Positions 24,753-33,389 are shown, numbered from the stretch's first letter. The stretch: 52,473 nucleotides of DNA from Clostridia bacterium (GCA_900769665.1 CAAGHL010000050.1:1-52473), one strand, 5' to 3'. The notes: generated by a model from the sequence alone, not told the origin. Program-made: numbers and translations.

Positions 24753-26489
24753 TTACTCCTTGACGTATTTCGGTCTTGCGGCGTAGTGAGTGTGCATGAG
24801 TTTGTGCGCCTCGTGTCCGTTAGGTTCACCGAGGTACTCCTTGTAGACGGTCAGCACGCTTTCGTTGTCGTGACTGCGACGATGAGCCATTGCCTTGTCG
24901 CCGTTGTACAGCACTGCCGCACGCTTGGAAGTTACTTCCGCGCGATTGTTGTTGTAGTCGCCGTTGATGGGTTGTCCGCCGCCGTTTACGCATCCGCCGG
25001 GGCATGTCATCACTTCGATGAATTGGTAGTCGGCTTTGCCGTCACGCACCATTTGGCACAACTCGTTGGCATTTCCGATACCGTTGACAACGGCAACCTT
25101 CACTTTGACGCCGTTTACGTCGTATTCGGCAGATTTTACTCCGTCAAGACCTCTTACTTGAGTAAACTCCAACGGAGCTTTCTTGCCGCCGCCGAGTTTT
25201 ACCGCCGCAGTACGAAGTGCCGCTTCCATTACGCCGCCCGTTGCGCCGAATATAAGTCCTGCGCCCGTGTACTCGCCAAACGGACTGTCAAGCGTTCCGT
25301 CGGGAAGCGCGTTGAAGTCAATGGCGTTGTTTTTGATAAGACGAGCAAGTTCTCTTGTGGTAAGCACTGCGTCAACATCCACGATTCCGTCGGTGTAGGT
25401 GCGCGTCTTTTCGCCTTTTTTACCCGTACAAGGCATTACCGAAACTACAAAGATATCTTTGGGATCGATGCCTTCCTTCTTGGAAAATACGTGTTTGATA
25501 AGCGCGCCGAACATATTTTGCGGAGATTTGCATGATGACAAATGGTCCAAAAGGTCGGGGAAGTTCTTTTCCATGTAGGTTATCCAACCGGGGCAGCAAC
25601 TTGTAAACATGGGCAAAGTGCCGCCGTTAGTGATACGACCTAACAACTCAGTCGCTTCTTCCATGATGGTAAAGTCCGCCGAGCAGTTGACGTCAAACAC
25701 CTTTTTGAAGCCGATTAGACGCAATGCCGTAAACATTTTGCCTTCACCGTTGGTGCCTACGGGGTTGCCGAACTCTTCCGCAATTGCCGCGCGAACGCTG
25801 GGTGCGCTGCCGACGATAACGTATTTACTGCTGTCAGCCAACGCTTCCTTGACGCGTGTGATTTCGTCTTTTTCACGCAATGCGCCTGTCGGACAAACGG
25901 TTACGCATTGTCCGCAACCGATACACGGCGTGTTGACAAGGTTCATATCGAACGCACAACCGATGTGTGTGTCAAATCCGCGTTCGCTTGCGCCGAGTAC
26001 GCCGATTTTTTGCACTTTGTTGCACATCGCAACGCAACGGCGACACAACACGCACTTGGTGTTGTCGCGAATGAGATACTCCGTGGAGGAGTCTTGCGGT
26101 TCGGTGCACATTGCGCCTGCGTACTTGTTGGCATCGCAACCGTACTCGTAAGCAAGGGTTTGCAACTCGCAATTTGTGTTACGTTCGCAGGAAAGACATT
26201 CCTTGCGGTGGTTACTCAACAACAACTCTATCGTTGTCTTTCGCGCTTGAAGCACACGTTCGCTGTTGGTGAAAACTTCCATACCCTCGTTGACAGGATA
26301 CACACAGCTTGCCACAAGGTTACGAGCGCCCTTTACTTCCACCACGCACACACGGCATGCGCCGATTTCGTTGATGTCCTTCAAGTAGCACAATGTGGGG
26401 ATTTTAATGCCGATACTCTTGGCGGCTTGCAATATGGTCGTGCCCGGTTCCACGGAAACGGGGACGTTGTTTATCTTCAAGTTAATCAT
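24753..26489 (-). CDS. hydA: [FeFe] hydrogenase catalytic subunit, bifurcating type
   Basis: Reversible hydrogen production or oxidation, cytoplasmic, in a complex with HydB and HydC that couples H2 to NADH and ferredoxin. 578 residues. An N-terminal 2Fe-2S plant-type domain (Cys34, 45, 48, 62), a His-Cys 4Fe-4S domain (SNHRKECLSC, ~92-107), two 4Fe-4S clusters (CVLCRRCVAMC ~146-156; CIGCGQCVTVC ~189-199) and the H-cluster motifs FTSCCPGW (Cys298/299), MPCTGKK (Cys353) and MTCPGGCVNGG (Cys496/500), all intact. GGAGG upstream sets the start. Maturases HydEFG are not in the window. Confidence 0.96.
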   Translation of the reverse strand: MINLKINNVPVSVEPGTTILQAAKSIGIKIPTLCYLKDINEIGACRVCVVEVKGARNLVASCVYPVNEGMEVFTNSERVLQARKTTIELLLSNHRKECLSCERNTNCELQTLAYEYGCDANKYAGAMCTEPQDSSTEYLIRDNTKCVLCRRCVAMCNKVQKIGVLGASERGFDTHIGCAFDMNLVNTPCIGCGQCVTVCPTGALREKDEITRVKEALADSSKYVIVGSAPSVRAAIAEEFGNPVGTNGEGKMFTALRLIGFKKVFDVNCSADFTIMEEATELLGRITNGGTLPMFTSCCPGWITYMEKNFPDLLDHLSSCKSPQNMFGALIKHVFSKKEGIDPKDIFVVSVMPCTGKKGEKTRTYTDGIVDVDAVLTTRELARLIKNNAIDFNALPDGTLDSPFGEYTGAGLIFGATGGVMEAALRTAAVKLGGGKKAPLEFTQVRGLDGVKSAEYDVNGVKVKVAVVNGIGNANELCQMVRDGKADYQFIEVMTCPGGCVNGGGQPINGDYNNNRAEVTSKRAAVLYNGDKAMAHRRSHDNESVLTVYKEYLGEPNGHEAHKLMHTHYAARPKYVKE

Positions 26490-26501
26490 TTTGTTGTCCT
26501 C

Positions 26502-28310
26502 CTACTTCTTTTCCACGGCGTGGAACTTACATACCGTTACGCAATTGCCGCATTTGACGCACTTAGCGGTATCGATGACAAGATACGGCAACTTTTTGCC
26601 GGGCATAACTTCCGTCTGCGGTTTGATAGCGTCGGCGGGACAACCGCGAGCGCACATTTTGCAACCGATACACTTGTTGGGATCGATGTGGAAGTTGATG
26701 AGGTTTTTGCATACGCCGGCGGGGCAACGCTTGTCGCGCACGTGAGCGATGTACTCTTCGCGGAAGTATTTGAGCGTACTGAGTACGGGGTTGGGTGCCG
26801 ATTGACCGAGACCGCACAAGGAGTTGTCCTTGATGTAGTAGCAAAGCTCTTCCATTTTGTCAAGGTCTTCCATTGTGGCTTTTCCGTTTGTAACCTTGCA
26901 AAGCATTTCGTACAGACGTTTTGTGCCGAGACGGCATGCCGTGCATTTGCCGCAAGATTCGTCTACGGTAAATTCAAGGAAGAACTTGGCAATGTCTACC
27001 ATACAGTTGTCTTCGTCCATTACGATAAGTCCGCCACTGCCCATCATGGAGCCGATACTGATGAGGCTTTCGTAGTCGATGGGGATATCGAAGTGACTTG
27101 CGGGGATACAGCCGCCGCTCGGTCCACCCGTTTGCGCCGCTTTGAACTTTTTGCCGTGAGGTATACCGCCGCCGATGTCCTCGATGACGGTACGAAGAGG
27201 CGTACCCATGGGGATTTCGACAAGTCCCGTATTGTTGATTTTGCCGCCGAGCGCAAATACCTTGGTACCCTTGCTACGTTCCGTACCCATGGAAGCAAAC
27301 CACTCCGGTCCCTTCAAGATAATTTGCGTAATGTTGGCGTATGTTTCCACGTTGTTGAGTAGCGTGGGCTTACCGAACAAACCCTTGACTGCGGGGAAAG
27401 GAGGACGAGGACGAGGCTCACCGCGATTACCTTCGATACTGGTCATAAGGGCAGTTTCTTCGCCGCAAACGAATGCGCCTGCGCCGAGACGAATTTCGAT
27501 GTCGAATGCAAAGCCCGTGCCGAGGATATTGTTGCCGAGTAGTCCGTACTCGCGGCTTTGTGCGATAGCCACTTGCAAACGATGTACCGCAATGGGGTAC
27601 TCCGCGCGGACGTAGATGTAACCTTGATGCGCGCCTACCGCGTAGCCGGCAATGGTCATTGCTTCGAGTACTGCGTGGGGATCGCCTTCCAAAATAGAAC
27701 GGTCCATGAATGCGCCGGGATCGCCTTCGTCGGCATTGCACGCAACGTACTTGACTTCGCCTACCGCGTCGTGAGTAAATTGCCATTTACGTCCGGTGGG
27801 GAAACCTGCGCCGCCGCGACCGCGAAGTCCGCTTTTACTGATAGTGTCGATTACTTCCTGCGGTTGCATTTCCGTCAAAACCTTGATGAGTGCTTGGTAA
27901 CCGTCGTAAGCGATGTACTCGTCGATGTTTTCGGGGTTGATTACGCCGCAATTGCGAAGAGCGACACGGGTTTGCTTTTTGTAAAAGTTGGTGTCGGCAA
28001 GGGAACGAACGGCATTAGCCGCGGGATCGTCCTTGTGTAGCAATCTTTCGACGATACGTCCCTTGACAAGGTGTTCGGCAACGATCTCGTCGACGTCTTC
28101 CATATGTACGTGGGAATAAAACGCTCCCTCGGGGTAGACGATAACGACAGGACCTACCGCACACAAACCGAAACAACCCGTTTGCACTACTTGAATGTCG
28201 TTTTCCAATCCTGCTTCGGCAATTTCTTTCTTAAATTTTTCGATAATTTCCGCGCTGCGGTTGCTGTGACAGCCGGTACCGCCGCAAACTAATACGTGAC
28301 TTCTGTACAT
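26502..28310 (-). CDS. hydB: NADH-oxidising hydrogenase subunit, NuoF-like
   Basis: Flavin and NADH-binding subunit of the HydABC complex. 602 residues. N-terminal thioredoxin-like 2Fe-2S domain (CGGTGCHSN, then TGCFGLCAVGP), a NuoF core with the FMN/NADH loop GRGGAGFPTGRKW (~150) and the SLBB region, the 4Fe-4S motif ESCGKCTACRLGTKRL, and a C-terminal double 4Fe-4S ferredoxin (CIGCKMCARGC, CVKCGNCVTVC). It lies five bases after the 2Fe-2S protein gene and 12 before hydA, so it is co-transcribed. GAGGAA upstream sets the start. Confidence 0.95.
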   Translation of the reverse strand: MYRSHVLVCGGTGCHSNRSAEIIEKFKKEIAEAGLENDIQVVQTGCFGLCAVGPVVIVYPEGAFYSHVHMEDVDEIVAEHLVKGRIVERLLHKDDPAANAVRSLADTNFYKKQTRVALRNCGVINPENIDEYIAYDGYQALIKVLTEMQPQEVIDTISKSGLRGRGGAGFPTGRKWQFTHDAVGEVKYVACNADEGDPGAFMDRSILEGDPHAVLEAMTIAGYAVGAHQGYIYVRAEYPIAVHRLQVAIAQSREYGLLGNNILGTGFAFDIEIRLGAGAFVCGEETALMTSIEGNRGEPRPRPPFPAVKGLFGKPTLLNNVETYANITQIILKGPEWFASMGTERSKGTKVFALGGKINNTGLVEIPMGTPLRTVIEDIGGGIPHGKKFKAAQTGGPSGGCIPASHFDIPIDYESLISIGSMMGSGGLIVMDEDNCMVDIAKFFLEFTVDESCGKCTACRLGTKRLYEMLCKVTNGKATMEDLDKMEELCYYIKDNSLCGLGQSAPNPVLSTLKYFREEYIAHVRDKRCPAGVCKNLINFHIDPNKCIGCKMCARGCPADAIKPQTEVMPGKKLPYLVIDTAKCVKCGNCVTVCKFHAVEKK

Positions 28311-28315
28311 ACTGA

Positions 28316-28687
28316 TTATTCCTCACTTCCGACAAGGTATTCCGTGCAAATATTGCCGTTGACGATATGGTTTGCAATGATGTTTTTAGCTTTGTCCGCG
28401 TCGACATGGCAGTAAGTTACCTTGTCTTGCCCGGGAACGTAGACTTCCACGATGGGTTCCAATCGGCACATACCCAAGCAACCCGTGCGGCTTACCTTTA
28501 CGTTGTGCAATCCACGCTTACTCACTTCGTCCACCAAGGTGTTGAATACGGGACGGGCGCCTGCGGAAATTCCGCACGTTGCCATGCCTACCACAACGCG
28601 AATTTCGTCGGTTGTTTCCTTGTCACGCACGACGATTTGCGATTGCATTTTGTCTCTTATCGCCTTGATGTCGGCAATACTCTTCAT
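28316..28687 (-). CDS. Thioredoxin-like 2Fe-2S ferredoxin, HndB-type
   Basis: 123 residues. The four Cys of a thioredoxin-like 2Fe-2S cluster are seen as one in VVVGMATCGISAGA and three around SRTGCLGMCRLEP plus YCHVD. It corresponds to the small HndB-like subunit of NAD(P)-linked hydrogenases and is probably an electron carrier or structural part of the complex. Its ATG overlaps the stop of the preceding ATPase gene by four bases (ATGA), and GGAGG lies upstream, so translation is coupled. Confidence 0.88.
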   Translation of the reverse strand: MKSIADIKAIRDKMQSQIVVRDKETTDEIRVVVGMATCGISAGARPVFNTLVDEVSKRGLHNVKVSRTGCLGMCRLEPIVEVYVPGQDKVTYCHVDADKAKNIIANHIVNGNICTEYLVGSEE

Positions 28688-29232
28688 AATACGATACCTC
28701 CGTTTATTGTCGTAATATTTTCTTCTGTCATTTCTTTCAAAAACACCAATACCTCCGGCGTAGACAAAGGAACGCCATCCAGTTGTTGTTTTACTTCATC
28801 CGTATCCAGCGTAAAGTTTTGACCGAACGCTCGATAGGAAAAAATCAATCTTGTGTCACCCAAATCGGGCAGTAACGCAACTATACTTTCCGCAAGGTTA
28901 CCCATCGGCGGACGATCGATGTGTTGCGTATCGAATGTTGTTGTTACCGTAGTGCCTACGTTGGGCGTACTTGTTATGTCAAACGTTCCGCCGCTCATTT
29001 CCGCTTCCATTTTTATTAGCGGCAAACCCATGCCTACTTTGCGCGTGGTGCGCGTAGTGGTAAACGGATCGGTAACACGAGCAAGGAAATCCGCGCTCAT
29101 ACCGCAGCCGTTGTCGGCAATGCGAATAGTAATGGTCTGTTCCGTCACGTCAACGTCTATCGTAACAAGCGTTGCGCCTGCACGTAATGAGTTTTCCGTG
29201 ACGTCAAGTATGTTAAGTGATAATTCCCGCAT
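28684..29232 (-). CDS. GHKL ATPase of the hydrogenase operon
   Basis: 182 residues. A histidine-kinase-like ATPase domain with N box DVTENSLRAGA, G1 box IADNGCGMSADF and G2-like segment KVGMGLPLIKMEAEMSGG; no phospho-acceptor His domain, so it is not a sensor kinase by itself. After ~125 a short C-terminal domain follows. It resembles the anti-sigma/serine kinase class that recurs in clostridial hydrogenase operons, and probably regulates a partner protein. The ribosome site is weak, and only nine bases separate it from the PHP gene, so reinitiation is likely. Confidence 0.82.
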   Translation of the reverse strand: MRELSLNILDVTENSLRAGATLVTIDVDVTEQTITIRIADNGCGMSADFLARVTDPFTTTRTTRKVGMGLPLIKMEAEMSGGTFDITSTPNVGTTVTTTFDTQHIDRPPMGNLAESIVALLPDLGDTRLIFSYRAFGQNFTLDTDEVKQQLDGVPLSTPEVLVFLKEMTEENITTINGGIVL

Positions 29233-29241
29233 GGTAGTAAG

Positions 29242-29928
29242 TTAGTAAGTCAATGCTTTTACAATGGCTTCCGCCGAGTTTTCCGTCACTTCCAATGTGC
29301 CGATACCGTGGCCGATACGATCCAGCCAATGTGCGTCGCTGTTTGTGACAACGACTTTGTCGGAATAAGCTTTGCGATGTGCCGCCGTAGCATGACTCGA
29401 CAACTCCACTGCGCCATACTCCGCAATCACTTCGCCGAGTATCGCCACCATTCCGTTTTCGTCGCGATCTACATGAGCGGCAACGGCAACTCCGCCGTGT
29501 TTGCGCGCAAGATCGGGGACTTTTTCCACGGCAATATTTGCGCCTACGTGCAGTAAGCGCGGTTCGGTTGCTACAACGTTGTCGTCTTCGTCCACAATCA
29601 GTTGGCGTCCGAATACCGACGGGTCGTTGGCAAGTTTGGAAAACTCTATTTCGTCGAAAAAACTTTGCAAGCGTTCCGTTGTAGGAAACAAGCACAACAC
29701 GTGTATGTCTTCGGCGGTTTGTAGTTCCATTGCCGGCACCACGCAAACGCCGTAAGCTTTGCCCACTTCTACCGCAACGGCAACGTTACCGATTGCATTG
29801 TGGTCGGCAATTGCCACCGCGTCCAATCCGAGTAACTTTGCGTAACCTACGATGTTGGCAGGCGTCATGTCGTCGTCGGCGCAAGGGGACAACGCGCTGT
29901 GCACATGCAAATCACAACGTATCAGCAT
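29242..29928 (-). CDS. PHP-domain phosphoesterase of the hydrogenase operon
   Basis: 228 residues. PHP metal-binding motifs: CDLHVHSALSPCADDD (His8, His10), IADHNAIG, a mid ME and AAHVDRDENG, and late TNSDAHWL. These predict a trinuclear metal site and phosphoester hydrolysis; the substrate is unknown, perhaps a nucleotide signal. The start at 29928 gives the motif at the very N-terminus as usual; the frame is open 17 codons further. It overlaps the DRTGG gene by 17 bases. Confidence 0.87.
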   Translation of the reverse strand: MLIRCDLHVHSALSPCADDDMTPANIVGYAKLLGLDAVAIADHNAIGNVAVAVEVGKAYGVCVVPAMELQTAEDIHVLCLFPTTERLQSFFDEIEFSKLANDPSVFGRQLIVDEDDNVVATEPRLLHVGANIAVEKVPDLARKHGGVAVAAHVDRDENGMVAILGEVIAEYGAVELSSHATAAHRKAYSDKVVVTNSDAHWLDRIGHGIGTLEVTENSAEAIVKALTY

Positions 29929-30244
29929 CGCACACCTTGGCAATCGCCTGATAGATGTCCAAGTCCGTCCTAATGACATTGACGGCTTGCATTTCGGCGC
30001 GAGCGACCAACAATTCGTCGGGTTCGCAACCTTCGCACAGCACCACTACCGACACATCGGTAAGTACGGCAACGGCAATTACGTTGACGTTGGTCATCAC
30101 CGTGTACCAAGCACTGTTAATAGGAGCGCGTCCCATGACAAAACTGAGTAAATCGCCTGCATACCCGCCCGTGACCTCGCGGGAAAAATCCGCTTCGTAC
30201 ACCGTAGTAGCTTGCAAAATGTCAACAAGTTTTTGTACCGTCAT
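29912..30244 (-). CDS. DRTGG-domain protein, second copy
   Basis: 110 residues of a single DRTGG domain (FSREVTGGYAGDLLSFVMG, ending near VIRTDLDIYQAIAKV). DRTGG domains resemble CBS-like ligand-binding modules and are found in phosphotransacetylase-related and regulatory proteins; ligand unknown. Its start overlaps the stop of the hydrogenase-like gene as ATGA and GGAG lies upstream. A paralogue starts the module at 32345. Confidence 0.85.
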   Translation of the reverse strand: MTVQKLVDILQATTVYEADFSREVTGGYAGDLLSFVMGRAPINSAWYTVMTNVNVIAVAVLTDVSVVVLCEGCEPDELLVARAEMQAVNVIRTDLDIYQAIAKVCDADTL

Positions 30245-31509
30245 TGTTTTTCTCCTACGTCACACGTTCTTTCCTTGTCGGCAATCGGGCATGTCGTTCC
30301 GTTAGGAACGCGTCCCATTACGACGTCCTCGCAAAAAGCCATACAGCTCGGCGCGCCGCATACGCCGCAATCGATCTTGGGTAGTTGTTTGTACAATTCC
30401 TGTATTTTGAGTAGTCTTGCAAACGCAAGAGTACGATCCGTACCGAAACTTTGATCGTCGCGTTCCAACTCCTTTTCCGCAAGGAAATAGTCCGTCGGTT
30501 TGCCTACTTCGGCAAGAGTCGTACCTATTTGCGGAAACTTACGACGCATTTGCCGTATCCGAGCGCGTGCGACAAAGGGATTTTCCACATTTAGCACACC
30601 TCCGACGCAGCCGCCGATACATGCGTTCAATTCGATAAACTCCACGTCCTTCAAACTGCCGTTTTCCAAAGCTTCCAGTATGCTGACGACGTTTTCGATA
30701 CCGTCGGCGGCAAGATACTTTTCACACATTGCTCCCGCAGCTTCGCCGCCGCTACTTGCCCATTGCAAGCCGAGGATACCCATCTCCGACAGATTTTTAC
30801 TGTCATCGAGCTTGCCGATTTCCGTAACAAGTTTCATGTACACTTCGGCAACGGACAACACGCCGTCTACGTAGTTTTGCTTTACCGTTTTGCCGGCTTT
30901 TAACGCATACACCTTGGCAGGACAGGGCGAAACAAAAAACACGCCTACTTCTTCCGACGGAATACCGCGTTTCGCCACTTTTTCCCTTGCGAGTTTTGCC
31001 GCAACGTCTACCGGCGCAAGCAAAGGAAGAAGATTTCCGCGCAAATTTTCAAATCGCTCGTTGATTAGCTCCAAGACAGCAGGACAAGCGGTACTGATTA
31101 CGGGTAATTTGAGTTTGTCGGCGGCAAACATACGTTGAGTGACTTGCGAAATAAGCTCGGCGCCTATGCCGACTTCGTACACGAAGTCAAACCCGATGTT
31201 TTTGAATGCCGTCAATATGTAGTTTATGTCCTTGACGTCGTCAAACTGACCATACAACGACGGCGCAATAAGCGCAACGCGATACCTGTAGGCATCGATT
31301 ACGTCAAATTTGTCGTAACTGGGAATTTTTGCATTGGACGGACAAATACGTACGCACTCGCCACAAGCAATGCATTTGTCGTAAATGACGCTTGCTTTGC
31401 CGTTTCGTATGCGTATGGCTTCCGTCGGACAACGCTTTATACACGAAGCACACCCGATACACTTGTCTTTGTCCAAAGTGACGGTGTGCAGACGTTTTAG
31501 CTCGCTCAT
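30241..31509 (-). CDS. [FeFe]-hydrogenase-like Fe-S protein, putative sensor
   Basis: 422 residues. Two 4Fe-4S ferredoxin clusters (CIGCASCIKRC ~17-27; CIACGECVRIC ~46-56), a hydrogenase large-subunit-like domain (~75-310), and a C-terminal Fe-S motif Cys381-x2-Cys-x4-Cys-x17-Cys407. The H-cluster motifs are altered: TACPAV at 140-145 in place of TSCCPxW, SPCPAK at 194-199 in place of MPCxxK, and NACIGGCVGG at 295-304. Four of the usual Cys positions remain (142, 196, 297, 301) but one of the tandem pair is gone. I infer a redox or H2-sensing role. GGAGG upstream selects 31509 over an ATG 33 bases earlier. Confidence 0.85.
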   Translation of the reverse strand: MSELKRLHTVTLDKDKCIGCASCIKRCPTEAIRIRNGKASVIYDKCIACGECVRICPSNAKIPSYDKFDVIDAYRYRVALIAPSLYGQFDDVKDINYILTAFKNIGFDFVYEVGIGAELISQVTQRMFAADKLKLPVISTACPAVLELINERFENLRGNLLPLLAPVDVAAKLAREKVAKRGIPSEEVGVFFVSPCPAKVYALKAGKTVKQNYVDGVLSVAEVYMKLVTEIGKLDDSKNLSEMGILGLQWASSGGEAAGAMCEKYLAADGIENVVSILEALENGSLKDVEFIELNACIGGCVGGVLNVENPFVARARIRQMRRKFPQIGTTLAEVGKPTDYFLAEKELERDDQSFGTDRTLAFARLLKIQELYKQLPKIDCGVCGAPSCMAFCEDVVMGRVPNGTTCPIADKERTCDVGEKQ

Positions 31510-31573
31510 TGCAGCCTCCGAAACCGGATAATTGTTGTGCAATCAAAGGTCACAATTGCATTTTCGGCACATA

Positions 31574-31999
31574 TTACTTAAAACGCACAACCATAGTAAT
31601 ATCCGTGCCTACACCGACGGTACTTTTAATGTCAAACTCGTCGGTGTTTTTCAGCATGTTGGGCAGTCCCATACCCGCCCCGAAACCGAGATCTCGTATT
31701 TCCTCGGGCGCAGTGCTGAAACCGGGTTGCATTGCCTTGTTTATGTCGGCAATACCCTTGCCCGTATCCACAAGCCGCACGACAATGCGGTCAACGTAGA
31801 TGTCGACAATCGCTTTGCCGCCGTTGGCGTGGATAACCATGTTGATTTCGCCCTCATACATGGCAATTGCCAAGCGGCGAATATCGTAGGCGTCAATACC
31901 CATGCCTTTAAGACAAAACTTTACCTTTTCGGTAGCCTGTCCCGCAGACACAAAATTGTTGCCGTCTACGTCGTACTCTAGGTGGACGCTGTCACTCAT
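31574..31999 (-). CDS. RsbW-like anti-sigma/serine kinase ATPase
   Basis: 141 residues. GHKL ATPase fold of the anti-sigma regulatory factor type: the helix with IAMYEGEINMVIHANGG (N box), VVRLVDTGKGIADI (G1) and FGAGMGLPNMLKNTDEF (G2). Proteins of this kind bind or phosphorylate anti-anti-sigma partners; no STAS partner gene is in the window. The start at 31999 overlaps the end of the first DRTGG gene by eight bases. It belongs to the sensory module in front of the hydrogenase genes. Confidence 0.85.
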   Translation of the reverse strand: MSDSVHLEYDVDGNNFVSAGQATEKVKFCLKGMGIDAYDIRRLAIAMYEGEINMVIHANGGKAIVDIYVDRIVVRLVDTGKGIADINKAMQPGFSTAPEEIRDLGFGAGMGLPNMLKNTDEFDIKSTVGVGTDITMVVRFK

Positions 32000-32345
32000 A
32001 GCACGTACCGCCATTAAGTCCGGCAGCGTACAACATTCCGCACGCGGTAAACATACGGTGCGGCGTGGCAAGCATGACTAATTGTTTGCTTTTGGCAAGC
32101 TCGATTGCCTCGTCGGAGGGACGTTTGCCGCGTACAAACACGATACAAACCATGTCCATCATTTCGGCAGTACGCACCACTTGCGGATTGCATAGTCCGG
32201 TAATAAGCACGGCTTGATCTTTGACGTATGCAAGCACGTCGCTCATCATGTCGCTACCGCATGCGGTGTACACCTCTCTGTCGGCGAACTCCTCGCAACA
32301 AATAAACTCGGCATTGAGTATTTCGGCAATTTTTTTGATTGTCAT
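31992..32345 (-). CDS. DRTGG-domain protein, first copy
   Basis: 117 residues, a DRTGG domain (MTIKKIAEILNAEFICCEEF... SDMMSDVLAYVKDQAVLITGL... QVVRTAEMMDMVCIVFVRG). Same family as 29912-30244 with low similarity. GGAG six bases upstream fixes the start at 32345; the frame extends 24 codons further without a site. It is the first gene after a 328-base repeat-containing gap that separates it from hydC. Confidence 0.82.
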   Translation of the reverse strand: MTIKKIAEILNAEFICCEEFADREVYTACGSDMMSDVLAYVKDQAVLITGLCNPQVVRTAEMMDMVCIVFVRGKRPSDEAIELAKSKQLVMLATPHRMFTACGMLYAAGLNGGTCYE

Positions 32346-32673
32346 TGTTTTTCTCCTGACATAGTTAGGGCAATAAAAGGAAAGAACACACTTTAGACTT
32401 ACTGCAAGTAGACGCAATTACTTTTGCTCGACATTGCTACGCAACTTCTCACTACCCCTCCTTGAACATACTGCAAGCGAGGTTGGAGATGGGTGCGAAG
32501 GGCGACAACTGAACTCTACTCGTCGACGTTAGGTCGTGCAAGGCTACGGCGGAGAGTGCGGTAGGTAGCCACAACTGGTGACGGGTCGGCTTGCCTAATG
32601 TACTAAGTCGTACATGACAAGCCGACACGGCGCACGTAGCGGCTAGATGCCGTGCTATACGCCGTTGTCCCAC
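32346..32673. repeat. Repeat-bearing gap inside the hydrogenase locus
   Basis: No gene. Holds AAGCGAGGTTGGAGA (32471-32485, shared with the region after gyrA), CTCGTCGACGTTAGGTCG (32519-32536, shared with 44228 and 50493), and an inverted GTCGGCTTGCC / ACAAGCCGAC pair around 32584-32623. No clear promoter or terminator was seen for the genes downstream. Confidence 0.65.
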
Positions 32674-33162
32674 TTACTCGTATTTACTCAAAATTCCTTC
32701 GACGTCCTCAGGCACAATTTTACCGTACACATCATCGTTCACCGTCATTACCGGTGCCAAACCGCAGCAACCTACGCAACGGGTGGCGTCTAGACTGAAC
32801 TTGCGGTCGGCGGTACATTGTCCGCTTTCCACACCGAGTACTTGTTTGAGCTTTTCGTAAATATCGCCCGAACCTTTTACGTAGCAAGCCGTGCCAAGAC
32901 AAATACCGATACGATACTTTCCCTTGGGGAACAGCGAAAACTGCGAGTAAAACGTAACAACGCCGTAAACATCGGCAAGAGTAACCCCCAATTCGTCGGC
33001 AACGATTTGTTGCACTTCATATGGAAGATAACCGTACAACTCTTGCGCATATTGCAACGCAGGCATGGTTGCCCCGCCGAGCGGCTTTAATTCGCGACAC
33101 TTGGCACGCAGTTTAGCTTCCTGTTCGGGAGTGCCTTCAAACGGCAATGTAGAACCTTTCAT
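32674..33162 (-). CDS. hydC: Hydrogenase 2Fe-2S subunit, NuoE-like
   Basis: 162 residues, thioredoxin-like 2Fe-2S subunit that joins HydA and HydB for NADH-linked H2 turnover. N-terminal helical NuoE part (QYAQELYGYLPYEVQQIV), then the four cluster Cys in CLGTACYVKG and DATRCVGCCGLAP. GGAGG upstream sets the start. It is first in the locus but is separated from the rest by 328 bases of repeat sequence, unusual for an obligate subunit of the same complex. Confidence 0.94.
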   Translation of the reverse strand: MKGSTLPFEGTPEQEAKLRAKCRELKPLGGATMPALQYAQELYGYLPYEVQQIVADELGVTLADVYGVVTFYSQFSLFPKGKYRIGICLGTACYVKGSGDIYEKLKQVLGVESGQCTADRKFSLDATRCVGCCGLAPVMTVNDDVYGKIVPEDVEGILSKYE

Positions 33163-33229
33163 TGTAAACCTCCAAAAAAATAGCGTGCACTACCGATATA
33201 TCACTTTCGATAATACACATATCTTATTT

Positions 33230-33258
33230 ATTATATCAAAAACAAATTATTAAAACAA
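33230..33258 (-). promoter_or_regulatory. Promoter of the hydrogenase locus
   Basis: Read on minus: -35 TTGTTT (33258-33253), 17-base spacer, -10 TATAAT (33235-33230), about 60 bases of leader before hydC. No perfect Rex operator was found. Confidence 0.65.
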
Positions 33259-33360
33259 TAGCTTTTTTAAGAATGTCCATACAAAAAACTTACGTAAGCA
33301 TAGAAATTTTTTATCGTATTAAACAAAAAACAATCACCATCTCGGCACAAATAAAAAAAC

Positions 33361-33389
33361 TTGAAATTTGCAAATACTTGTAGTATAAT
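33361..33389 (+). promoter_or_regulatory. Sigma-A promoter of the TetR gene
   Basis: -35 TTGAAA (33361-33366), 17-base spacer, -10 TATAAT (33384-33389). The palindrome CTTACGTAAG lies upstream near 33290. Confidence 0.78.

Noticed and set aside
25908..27362. 484-codon plus-strand open frame
   Set aside because: It is antisense to intact hydA and hydB. The codon choice of the real genes rarely gives antisense stops, so long shadow frames appear across the window; no ribosome site or family match.
33163..33260. Rex operator before hydC
   Set aside because: TTGTTTTAATAATTT resembles one half of a Rex site, but the second half TTAACAA is missing.
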